From an uncultured Prevotellaceae bacterium (GTDB lineage: Bacteria > Bacteroidota > Bacteroidia > Bacteroidales > Bacteroidaceae): a stretch of DNA of 64,000 nt. Made by a program: the position numbers and the translations under genes. Under the pieces are notes generated by a model. That model was not told the origin of the DNA, searched no databases, and saw only the letters and a program-made list of their open reading frames with translations. Shown one piece after another: positions 25,822 to 32,556 of this stretch. Numbering within the stretch: the first letter of the stretch is position 1; each line of letters starts with the position of its first letter. The stretch is taken from positions 1 through 64,000 of the forward strand of contig ONDH01000008.1 of the NCBI GenBank assembly GCA_900316505.1. The letters run 5' to 3'.

Positions 25822-26573
25822 ATGCACTAATTTTTGCAGCCGGTCTTGGCACTCGTTTGAAACCCCTTACGGACACTATGCCCAAGGCGATGGTGCCTGT
25901 CAATGGTAAACCGCTTGTACAGATTCTGATAGAGAAACTGAAGAGCATCGGTGTGACGAAAATCGTCATCAATGTTCACCACTTTGCCCAGCAGATCATC
26001 GACTTTGTAGAAGCCAATGATAGCTTCGGCATCGACATCAAGTTTAGCGATGAGACAGATATGTTGCTCGAGACGGGTGGGGGATTGAAGAAGGCTGCAC
26101 GCCTCTTTTCCAACGACAAGCCCATCCTTGTTCACAACGTCGATATTCTTTCCAATGCCGACCTCCTTTCCCTCTACAACAATGCCACCTCCACAACCCT
26201 CCTTGTTTCTCAGCGCAACACCCAGCGCTACCTTCTTTTCGACAAGGATGACCGTCTTGTCGGGTGGACCAATATCGCTACAGGCGAAGTGAAGTCTCCC
26301 TTTCCTGAAATTAAAGCGTTGGAAAGCAACTGTCAACTGTCAACTGTCAACTGTCAACTAAACAAGTACGCCTTCTCCGGCATTCAGGTGTTCCATTCCT
26401 CTCTCTTGCCCCTCATGGATTCATGGCAAGGCAAATTCTCCATCATCGACTTCTACCTCTCCATTTGCGACAAGGTGGACATCAAATGTCACTTCGACCC
26501 TCAGCTTCAATTGCTCGATGTGGGCAAACTCGATTCTATTGTCAAAGCAGAAGAATTTCTGGCACAACAGTGA
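25818..26573 (+). CDS. MurU-like sugar-1-phosphate nucleotidyltransferase
   Basis: 251 residues with a GT-A nucleotidyltransferase fold: FAAGLGTRLKPLTDTMPKAM is the nucleotide/metal signature, followed by NVHHFAQQI and DETDMLLETGGGLKKA, closest to MurU. MurU joins UTP to N-acetylmuramic acid 1-phosphate made by AmgK, bypassing de novo MurA/MurB synthesis. Translational coupling to an AmgK-like kinase supports that role; glucosamine or mannose derivatives remain possible. Between residues about 170 and 181 the sequence is made of TCAACTG heptamers (26327-26361), placed where family members have only a short loop before YAFSGIQV. Confidence 0.85.
   Translation: MNALIFAAGLGTRLKPLTDTMPKAMVPVNGKPLVQILIEKLKSIGVTKIVINVHHFAQQIIDFVEANDSFGIDIKFSDETDMLLETGGGLKKAARLFSNDKPILVHNVDILSNADLLSLYNNATSTTLLVSQRNTQRYLLFDKDDRLVGWTNIATGEVKSPFPEIKALESNCQLSTVNCQLNKYAFSGIQVFHSSLLPLMDSWQGKFSIIDFYLSICDKVDIKCHFDPQLQLLDVGKLDSIVKAEEFLAQQ
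26327..26361 (+). repeat. CAACTGT heptamer array inside the MurU-like gene
   Basis: Five contiguous 7-bp units (four CAACTGT and CAACTAA) encode NCQLSTVNCQL. It is the third intragenic copy of this family in the window and a frameshift hotspot candidate. Confidence 0.9.
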
Positions 26574-26593
26574 GAGAATTGGGAATTGATAAT

Positions 26594-26640
26594 TTGCGCC
26601 GTTGCTGCCGAAGACTTCGGCGCCAACGGCGCAACCTTTT
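26594..26640. terminator. Bidirectional terminator between the map operon and the macro-like gene
   Basis: TTGCGCCGTTG (26594-26604) pairs with CAACGGCGCAA (26624-26634), with an inner hairpin GCCGAAG/CTTCGGC, followed by CCTTTT. It lies between convergent genes. Heptamer-like AATTGGG/AATTGAT units precede it. Confidence 0.7.
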
Positions 26641-26660
26641 ATACCGAACTCGCGTTAAAA

Positions 26661-27071
26661 TCAGGGTGTGACGATGATGTTGTAAAACTCCTTTGGAAGG
26701 TATATGTTGTCAACATCCACTGCCTTTTTGAACAAGGGCGCAATCTCAGCATCCGTAAAACCTGCAATGCCACAACCAATCCGTGTGACGAGGAATTGAT
26801 ATTCCTTGTGAGCTTTTGCAAACTCAATGAACTTATCAACGTACGGTTTGATGGTGTCAACACCTCCCTGCATGGTGGGGATGGCATAAGAATGACCAGT
26901 AAGTCCAACGCCGACGCCCCATTCTGCACCGAATTTCATGTTGGCGATTCTTGCGGCACCACCCATGTGATGGCCAGCGAGGTTACTTCCAAATACAAAT
27001 ATCTCATCATCTTCCAGAATGTCAATTCTGCCAGATGCGATTTTCAGTTGTTCAGTTCTATTCTTGCTCAT
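26661..27071 (-). CDS. Macro-like (A1S_2505-type) protein
   Basis: 136 residues from ATG 27071; the frame can be opened two codons earlier only from TTG. EIFVFGSNLAGHHMGGAARI and GLTGHSYAIPTMQGGVDTIK match small macro-like proteins often found in phages and bacteria (the A1S_2505 group), related to ADP-ribose-binding macro domains. TRIGCGIAGFTDAEIAPLF is the second phosphate-binding loop. The substrate is probably ADP-ribose or a derivative; catalytic activity is unproven. It stands alone, convergent with the MurU-like gene and upstream of nothing obvious. Confidence 0.8.
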   Translation of the reverse strand: MSKNRTEQLKIASGRIDILEDDEIFVFGSNLAGHHMGGAARIANMKFGAEWGVGVGLTGHSYAIPTMQGGVDTIKPYVDKFIEFAKAHKEYQFLVTRIGCGIAGFTDAEIAPLFKKAVDVDNIYLPKEFYNIIVTP

Positions 27072-27211
27072 TGTCAATTGTCTTGTGTTCTTCTTTGTAA
27101 ATTTACCACTTATTCATTTTCTCCTTGTCGGTCAACCATATATGAAGGTTGTGAGGATTTGTACTCAACACTTTCCGACAAAAAAAGGATTGCTTTTGCA
27201 ACCCTCTTCAG

Positions 27212-27298
27212 CGGAAAGTGAGGGATTCGAACCCCCGGAACAGTTACCCGTTCACCGCATTTCGAGTGCGGCCCGTTCGACCACTCCGGCAACTTTCC
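27212..27298 (-). tRNA. tRNA-Ser (CGA)
   Basis: A complete cloverleaf on the minus strand: acceptor GGAAAGT/ACTTTCC, anticodon stem CCGCA/TGCGG around loop CTCGAAA (anticodon CGA), a long variable arm as in type II tRNAs, T-loop TTCGAAT and discriminator G. The 3' CCA is not encoded. No TAnnTTTG box lies directly upstream, so it may be transcribed together with the structured RNA at 27340-27623. Confidence 0.95.
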
Positions 27299-27301
27299 TT
27301 G

Positions 27302-27337
27302 TAAAGGGTGGACCTATATCAATAAGTCCACCCTTTA
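27302..27337 (-). terminator. 12-bp perfect hairpin between structured RNA and tRNA-Ser
   Basis: TAAAGGGTGGAC (27302-27313) and GTCCACCCTTTA (27326-27337) pair perfectly. On the minus strand it follows the structured RNA candidate, so it is a terminator or a processing stem; the T-run is weak. Confidence 0.5.
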
Positions 27338-27339
27338 TA

Positions 27340-27623
27340 AATAGCCGGGAGGAGATGTGATGAAACTCCGACGTGATAAGATTTGAGTATTTACCGCCCT
27401 TTGTAATCCACCGACTCTATGGTTTCCAGACGCCGAAACCCCATGCTCGATGACATGGCGACTTCTGGGTTGTGGCCCGCCATTGGAACGGTAAAATCAT
27501 CTCGGTTTCAAAGTATAATTTGATGAGTATCCCGATCGATCCTTAACCCCGGCTGTATGTTAACTCAGCAGCCCTTTATTGTTCGGTTCTCTTACCAGAA
27601 CGGACGGCTTTCGTTGTTTTCTA
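27340..27623 (-). ncRNA. Structured non-coding RNA candidate upstream of tRNA-Ser
   Basis: About 280 nt without an open frame but rich in complementary segments. CCCGGCT (27548-27554) pairs with AGCCGGG (27343-27349) as a closing helix, with CGGTAAA (27489-27495) and TTTACCG (27390-27396) inside it, and a local GGTTTC/GAAACC hairpin (27421-27440). A good minus-strand promoter precedes it. I did not find the conserved cores of RNase P RNA, tmRNA or SRP RNA. A 6S-type RNA is possible, but the internal loops do not clearly match. The class is unassigned. Confidence 0.5.
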
Positions 27624-27628
27624 CATCG

Positions 27629-27659
27629 CAAAGGTAATGCATTATAAAAATAAAAACAA
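27629..27659 (-). promoter_or_regulatory. Promoter of the structured RNA
   Basis: Minus strand: TTG (27659-27657), 20 nt, TACCTTTG (27636-27629). The -33 box lies in the T-tract of the degQ terminator. Confidence 0.6.
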
Positions 27660-27690
27660 GGGATTTGACAATTTTTTTCATCAAATCCCT
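27643..27690 (-). terminator. Terminator of degQ
   Basis: AGGGATTTG (27659-27667) pairs with CAAATCCCT (27682-27690). On the minus strand the stem is followed by TGTTTTTATTTTTAT. Confidence 0.75.
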
Positions 27691-27712
27691 CGTTTTTTAA
27701 CATTTCAGCGGT

Positions 27713-29257
27713 TTATTCACCGAGGTATATCGCAAATGACATGGCTCTGCCGGCAGGAGTCTTACCCCATATCCAGAGGGTTTGCTCATCGCTTGCCTGT
27801 GCTGATTTGAAGACAGATTCCATATCTGCGGCAGACTTGATGTTCTGGTTGTTTGCCTTCAAGATGATGAATCCATCTGGCACACCAGCGTCTTTCAGAT
27901 AGCCGCTCTTGAGGTTAGTCACCTGCACACCGTATGTGAGGTGCAAGGTCTTCTGCTGACTCTCGGTCAGTTCCTTGAATTCAGCACCCAGTGCATCCAC
28001 CTTTTGTGTCTTGATGACATTGGTGTTGCCCTTAGCATTGCGGAAGGTGATGGTTGTGGTCTTCTCCTTCTTGTCGCGAATGTAGCCAATCTGTGCCTTG
28101 TCACCAGGATGATATTTGGTGGTGGCTTCCTGCAGTTCTGACATCTTCGTCACTTTCTTGCCATCTATCGACACAATCACGTCGCCGCTCTTGATGCCTG
28201 CTTCAGATGCAGCACCATCGTCAACCACTTCTGCCACATAAACACCATCCACTGTGCCGAAATCAGCCGTGAACTTCTCATCGTCATGCTTCTTCGCATC
28301 GATGTATTCGTGGAGAGTCATACCGCTGATGCCAATCATTGCACGCTGCACGGTTCCGTATGCCTGCAAGTCATTCACCACCTTCTTCATGATGGTGGTC
28401 GGGATGGCAAAACCATAACCCGTGAAAGAACCTGTCTGAGAGTAAAGCATGGCATTGATACCCACCAGCTCACCACGTGTGTTCACCAATGCACCACCAG
28501 AGTTGCCCTGATTGATGGCAGCATCTGTCTGGATGAACGACTCGATGCCGTTCTTGTGCGCACCAATGTTACGAGCCTTGGCTGACACGATACCTGCAGT
28601 CACGGTTGATGTGAGATTGAATGGATTGCCAACTGCGAGCACCCATTCGCCCACCTTCAATTGTTCAGAGTCACCAATCACGATGGCTGGAAGACCAGAA
28701 GCGTCAATCTTCAAAAGTGCCAAGTCTGAATCAGCGTCTAATCCAATGACACGAGCCTTGAACTCACGGTTGTCGTTGAGGGTGATGGTGATGTCGTCAG
28801 CATCTTCCACCACGTGGTTGTTCGTCACGATATAGCCGTCCTCAGAGATGATCACGCCAGAACCGGCAGCTTCACGCTTAGGAGTTTCCACCTGACGGCG
28901 CTGAGTGCCGCCACCGCCACGTCCGAAGAAATCGCCAAAGAAATCCTCAAACGGGTCACGATATTCAATGGTCTGTTTTCTGCCTTTCTGCACCACCTTG
29001 ATGTAAACAACAGCATTGCAGGCTTTCTCAGCAGCTTCTGTCAAGTCCACTGGCTGTACGGCAGGAGCAGACGCTGTAGAAAGTGTCATCAAATTGCCGA
29101 CTGGTTCCTGAGCCTTCTTCGGCTCTGTGAAAGAGAAAGAAGGCAAAACCTTGTCCACTGACTTCTGCGAGAGGGAATAAGCAAAAGCCCCCGTCAATCC
29201 TGAAAGGAAGGCTACACCAACAAGTGTGCCGTAGAATCTTTTTGTAGTCTGTTTCAT
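27713..29257 (-). CDS. degQ: HtrA/DegQ-family periplasmic serine protease
   Basis: 514 residues with an N-terminal signal/anchor segment (about 8-28). The trypsin-like protease domain carries the catalytic triad in GYIVTNNHVVED (His), DSDLALLKID (Asp) and NQGNSGGALVN (Ser). Two PDZ domains follow (about 310-400 and 425-514, the first with GIKSGDVIVSIDG). A glycine-rich stretch (FGRGGGGTQRR) precedes the protease core. It would degrade or refold damaged envelope proteins as an oligomer. degP, degQ and htrA are naming alternatives. A terminator follows. Confidence 0.93.
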   Translation of the reverse strand: MKQTTKRFYGTLVGVAFLSGLTGAFAYSLSQKSVDKVLPSFSFTEPKKAQEPVGNLMTLSTASAPAVQPVDLTEAAEKACNAVVYIKVVQKGRKQTIEYRDPFEDFFGDFFGRGGGGTQRRQVETPKREAAGSGVIISEDGYIVTNNHVVEDADDITITLNDNREFKARVIGLDADSDLALLKIDASGLPAIVIGDSEQLKVGEWVLAVGNPFNLTSTVTAGIVSAKARNIGAHKNGIESFIQTDAAINQGNSGGALVNTRGELVGINAMLYSQTGSFTGYGFAIPTTIMKKVVNDLQAYGTVQRAMIGISGMTLHEYIDAKKHDDEKFTADFGTVDGVYVAEVVDDGAASEAGIKSGDVIVSIDGKKVTKMSELQEATTKYHPGDKAQIGYIRDKKEKTTTITFRNAKGNTNVIKTQKVDALGAEFKELTESQQKTLHLTYGVQVTNLKSGYLKDAGVPDGFIILKANNQNIKSAADMESVFKSAQASDEQTLWIWGKTPAGRAMSFAIYLGE

Positions 29258-29713
29258 CTTCGATTTATTTTTATGTTAATTAATTCTCAAATTTGAGCGC
29301 AAAATAACGACATTTTGACGTTACCACAAAACATTTTTCCTCTATTTTTCCCTCTGTTTGATTTAGTTTAACAAATACCCTAAAAGTGTTAACACCGCTT
29401 AAGACTGATTCTTAAATTTTTCACAATCCGTTAACATATCCACGTAATCTCATTTACAATTTGATGATTTGCGCGTACTGCACCGCGCTAAATGATAAAT
29501 GAAAATATTGATTCCAGCCACAAAGGCACAAAGAATTTCAGAATCACAAATAAATTGTCCATTGTAAATTCTTGGCAAGCCAAGCGTGCTAAAGATACGA
29601 TAAGTCAAATTGTAGATAGATTTCATTTTAGTTTTTGTTTTTGTTTTCAACTGAATCTGATGCAAAGTTACGGCGATATGAGGGGGTGGCAAAAAAAGTC
29701 TAAATATTTCGGA

Positions 29714-29762
29714 AAAAGTTAGACTTTTCTAAATTTGGGGCATAAAAGTTAGACTTTTCTAA
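29714..29762. repeat. Tandem palindromes AAAAGTTAGACTTTT, 30-bp period
   Basis: AAAAGTTAGACTTTTCTAA occurs at 29714-29732 and 29744-29762. Each contains the palindrome AAAAGTtagACTTTT, and a half-site AAAGTCTAA lies at about 29694. The spacing is about three helical turns, as for operator pairs. Confidence 0.7.
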
Positions 29763-29770
29763 TACTTGCA

Positions 29771-29839
29771 ACTCGTTTGTGGGCAAGACTTACGTTCGTT
29801 TGTGAGGAACACTTACACTCGTTTGTGGAATACACTTGC
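29771..29839. repeat. 23-bp tandem repeat, three units
   Basis: Three adjacent 23-bp units built on ACTCGTTTGTGgGcAAGACTTAC, without indels. The unit length equals that of the unrelated repeat at 60492-60560. Confidence 0.8.
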
Positions 29840-29863
29840 AAGAGGCAGTGAGGGGCACTTGTG

Positions 29864-29905
29864 ATTAGAGTTTAGGGTTTAGAGTTTAGGGTTTAGAGTT
29901 TAGAG
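29864..29905 (-). repeat. TTTAGGG/TTTAGAG heptamer array
   Basis: Six contiguous 7-bp units (ATTAGAG, TTTAGGG, TTTAGAG, TTTAGGG, TTTAGAG, TTTAGAG), the inverse of the CTAAACN family at 9033-9172. Confidence 0.9.
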
Positions 29906-29919
29906 GAGTGAAGCGAAAA

Positions 29920-30099
29920 GGTAAAATGGTAAAATGGTAAAATGGTAAAATTTCATTTTTCACAGATTGAAGAGAGCTGTAATAATAATAATTATAATTA
30001 TAATAATAATAATTTAAATTTAAAAACCCTCCTATATTCCCCCCTATAAACTATCCCCCAAACCTCAATTTGCAAATTTTACCATTTTACCATTTTACC
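29920..30099. repeat. Inverted GGTAAAAT / ATTTTACC arrays around a TAA-rich tract
   Basis: Four GGTAAAAT units (29920-29951) face three ATTTTACC units (30076-30099). This gives a 24-bp perfect inverted repeat around about 124 bp that holds a run of TAA/TTA trinucleotides and C-rich blocks. Confidence 0.8.
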
Positions 30100-30457
30100 C
30101 TTAATTTATTTTCTTCTTGATTCACAATGGTATGCAAAACAAAAAACTCTAAAGAGGTTGCCATTTTCACTCTTTCATTTTCTCATTTTTTCATTCCAGC
30201 GCAGCGCATTTCATTCCCTCATTCTTTCATTTTTTCATTCCAGCGAAGCGTATTCCCCCCCATTTTTTGATGTCACATGGTCATTTTTTGAGGGGTGGTG
30301 CCTCATTTTTCACACGGAAAGCACGGAAAACACAGATAAAAACGCCTTGTGCGGCGTGTTGGAATGGGAGAAACAGATGTGAATAATACCCATAATTTTA
30401 GGCTCACTCGTAAACACCTGTGTCTGTCTTAAACAAAATTAAAATCTCCGCTCAATC

Positions 30458-30523
30458 CGTTCAATCGTTCCGCAGGAACTTGTTTTTATAAAGACATATC
30501 CCTTCGGGATGATTAAGCTGATT
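30458..30523. repeat. 66-bp hairpin repeat, copy 1
   Basis: Contains two hairpins, GTTCCgcaGGAAC and ATCCCttcGGGAT, joined by TTGTTTTTATAAAGACAT. It is near identical to 30622-30687. Confidence 0.8.
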
Positions 30524-30621
30524 GGGCGGATTTATAGGATTTGAATCATTTTGTCTGGAAATAAATTTGAATGATTTTGAAAAGATTTGTACGATTTCGC
30601 CCGCAGGGCACTCCCCCAATT

Positions 30622-30687
30622 CGTTCAATCGTTCCGCAGGAACTTGTTTTTATAAAGACATACCCCTTGGGGATGATTAAGCTGATT
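30622..30687. repeat. 66-bp hairpin repeat, copy 2
   Basis: Same orientation as copy 1. The only visible differences are in the second hairpin (CCCCttGGGG in place of ATCCCttcGGGAT), so the ability to pair is kept. Confidence 0.8.
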
Positions 30688-30765
30688 CAGCAGATTTTTT
30701 ACCTTCAAATTTTTATTCCTTTTGAAAAATATTGAGAATCTTAGTGTAGTTCACAAAATTTTTTG

Positions 30766-30773
30766 TAAATTTG
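30766..30773 (+). promoter_or_regulatory. -7 box before the hsdM relic and fic
   Basis: TAAATTTG matches TAnnTTTG and lies 28 bp before the relic. It probably still drives fic. Confidence 0.4.
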
Positions 30774-30800
30774 CATATAAAACCAGTTGATAGAACAAAT

Positions 30801-30985
30801 TTGGGAAACATACAACAACGTGAGGAATTGCATCGTACCATTTGGGCGATGGCTGATGAATTGAGAGGTCAGGCAGGTGGATGGGAGAGTTTAAGACTCC
30901 ACATGCTGGCATCGTGGAACTGATTGCAGAAGGTGAAGAGTTGAACAGGAAGATAGAAACGATCATCAAGGAATTAGGAGCATGA
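30801..30985 (+). pseudogene. Relic of a type I restriction-modification M subunit (hsdM)
   Basis: From TTG 30801 the frame reads NIQQREELHRTIWAMADELR then GQAGGWE, the typical start of HsdM N-6 adenine methylases, where GGWEFK... continues. After the E codon two extra bases (AG) break the frame. The expected FK resumes in another frame and runs as TPHAGIVELIAEGEELNRKI to a stop at 30985. The catalytic middle (about 450 residues including NPPF) is gone. The last bases overlap the fic start (ATGA). Alternative: the second frame is a real 34-residue peptide from ATG 30881. Confidence 0.65.
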
Positions 30986-31719
30986 AAGAGAAAAACATAA
31001 CAGCATTGCTTTCAGCACTTCGTGAGCAGAAAGAGATGAGATTGAAAGGTGGTATCTATCACAAAACGCAGATAGACCTGACCTATAACTCGAACCATAT
31101 AGAGGGAAGTCGCTTGACGCACGACCAGACACGTTACATCTTTGAGACGAACACCATTGGTGTGACTGCTGACGAGACATTGAACGTGAATGATATCGTA
31201 GAGACAGTGAATCACTTTCGCTGTATCGACTTGATGATAGACAAGGCAGAAGATCCGCTTTCGGAAGAATTGGTGAAGACGCTGCATGGCATCTTGAAAT
31301 CAGGCACATCCGACAGTCGGAAGGATTGGTTTGCCGTTGGCGACTACAAGCGTATGCCTAACGAGGTGGGTGGTGAGAAGACCTGTGAACCAGAACGAGT
31401 GCATGACAGCATGCAACGATTGATAGAGGATTACAACGCCAAGGAGTCCCATACGCTGGAGCACATTCTCGACTTTCATGTTCGTTTTGAAAAGATACAC
31501 CCTTTCCAGGATGGTAATGGTCGTGTGGGACGTCTTGTCATGTTCAAGGAGTGCTTGCGCAGTGGCATCGTTCCTTTCATCATCACCGACGAACTGAAAA
31601 TGTTCTATTACCGAGGTTTGCGTGAGTGGGGTCATACCGATGGTTACCTGATTGATACCTGCCTTTCTGCACAAGACCAGTATAAGACTGTACTCGATTA
31701 TTTTAGAATCAAATATTAA
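30982..31719 (+). CDS. Fic-domain protein (class II, self-inhibited AMP transferase)
   Basis: 245 residues. The Fic active-site motif HPFQDGNGRVGR (His173) is complete. The inhibitory motif S/TxxxE(G/N) is present N-terminally as SNHIEG (Ser37-Gly42), which makes it a class II Fic with an autoinhibitory glutamate. Family members AMPylate target proteins; the target is unknown. In related genomes fic genes of this type lie next to type I restriction genes, and the hsdM relic just upstream fits this: fic has outlived its locus. A strong terminator follows. Confidence 0.9.
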   Translation: MKEKNITALLSALREQKEMRLKGGIYHKTQIDLTYNSNHIEGSRLTHDQTRYIFETNTIGVTADETLNVNDIVETVNHFRCIDLMIDKAEDPLSEELVKTLHGILKSGTSDSRKDWFAVGDYKRMPNEVGGEKTCEPERVHDSMQRLIEDYNAKESHTLEHILDFHVRFEKIHPFQDGNGRVGRLVMFKECLRSGIVPFIITDELKMFYYRGLREWGHTDGYLIDTCLSAQDQYKTVLDYFRIKY

Positions 31720-31749
31720 TTTGGATTGAAGCGTATGGTGGAGTGACAA

Positions 31750-31785
31750 TGAAGACAGGTCTGTCACCTGTCTTCAGCATTTTAT
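31750..31785 (+). terminator. Terminator of fic
   Basis: A perfect 11-bp stem, TGAAGACAGGT (31750-31760) with ACCTGTCTTCA (31766-31776), then GCATTTTAT. Confidence 0.85.
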
Positions 31786-31860
31786 CCACAAATCATCTTA
31801 TTTCATGGTTCTTCGCTAATTGAGTTGACAGTTAGGCTTTAAGTAGCCTAAGGGGATGAC

Positions 31861-32492
31861 ATATACTTCTTCTTGTCCGATGGGCGGGTGGGGGAGCGCT
31901 CGGGGTGTTCAGGGGGTGAAAAGGGGGTGTTTTTGGGGTGTGACACCCCACCTTTTTTCTGCTGATTGACAGCCATTTATCTTATCAGAGGGGGTGAAGG
32001 GGGTGTTTTTCTCCAAAAACTATCTGATTTTTCATTTCTCAAAAACTTATTTTTTTACACCACTTTCACCACTTTTACCACCTGATTGCTTCGTTATGCT
32101 ATGTATATCAGTGTCTTACGCTCTATTTTAAGAGGCCCAAAAACACCCCCTTTTCACCACCTCGTCCCCCCTTTTCACCACCTCGTCCCCCCTCGTCCCC
32201 CCCTTTTTCCCCCCTCGTCATGGCTTCAAGGCGGGTCGGGAAACCACCTGATGGCGCTTCATGCAGCCTATGTCACCCCCAAGTTCTTCCGCCGCCCCTC
32301 AAACCGCAGGGGAGGCAGCGTGAGGCTTCTCCCTTCTTTCATCTTCCCTTTGCGGGGGAAAGGCGGTGCCTCGTGTTGTGGAGCGTCGCTGGGTGTATGA
32401 GCTTTACGTCGTAAGGCTCGCGAGGGTAGCGTCGTAAGGCTCACGAGGATAGCGACGAACGGATTAGTGGACGACACAGGGTTTGATGGTGA
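31861..32492 (+). repeat. Composite non-coding repeat element, copy A
   Basis: About 630 bp without a gene, homologous along its length to the reverse complement of 60444-61028. In order: TCTTGTCCGAtGGGCGGG and G-runs (31882-31938), GGGGTGTTTTT blocks, AAAAACTATCTGATTTTTCA, a pyrimidine-rich TTTCACC region, C-rich ACCTCGTCCCC tandem units (32160-32215), AAGTTCTTCCGC, CAAACCGCAGGGGAGGCAG, and about 2.5 units of a 23-bp repeat (GTAAGGCTCGCGAGGGTAGC type). Together with the surrounding bases it accounts for the whole gene-free stretch 31777-32518. Confidence 0.85.
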
Positions 32493-32511
32493 ACAAGTGG
32501 GGGACTGAAGC

Positions 32512-32556
32512 ATAAGAAAAGAGGGATTGTCAATCGCGGACAATCCCTCTTCTTTT
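32512..32556 (-). terminator. Terminator that contains the stop codon of the small HTH-like gene
   Basis: AAGAGGGATTGTC and GACAATCCCTCTT pair perfectly over 13 bp. On the minus strand the stem ends in TTTTCTTA. The TGA at 32532-32530 lies in the distal arm. Confidence 0.85.

Larger units (their letters stand above)
29258..30765. other. 1.5-kb intergenic region filled with short repeats
   Basis: No convincing gene. In order: the degQ upstream region (29258-29460), a pair of AAAAGTTAGACTTTT palindromes, a 23-bp triplet repeat, a heptamer array, GGTAAAAT units with their inverse, a TTTTTTCATTCCAGCG repeat pair (about 30185 and 30232) and two 66-bp hairpin repeats. Short open frames here consist of repeat sequence. 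Confidence 0.7.

Noticed and set aside
26586..27221. 211-residue plus-strand open frame
   Set aside because: It is the antisense shadow of the macro-like gene and tRNA-Ser; the minus-strand frame has clear family motifs.
27340..27623. Identification as RNase P RNA, tmRNA or SRP RNA
   Set aside because: The conserved cores of these RNAs (for example GAGGAAAGTCCGGGC, a tag-peptide frame, GGAAGGAAGCAGC) were looked for and not found on either strand.
29864..29905. TTTAGGG repeats resembling plant telomeres, suggesting contamination
   Set aside because: The array is short, mixed with TTTAGAG, flanked by bacterial sequence, and has a partner family at 9033 inside a bacterial operon.
30158..30382. 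74-residue plus-strand open frame
   Set aside because: It consists of TTTTTCATTCC-type repeats and low-complexity sequence, with no recognisable protein features.
31782..31790. Perfect DnaA box TTATCCACA as sign of a replication origin
   Set aside because: A single box with no cluster, no dnaA or dnaN nearby; it overlaps the tail of the fic terminator region and is expected by chance at this density.
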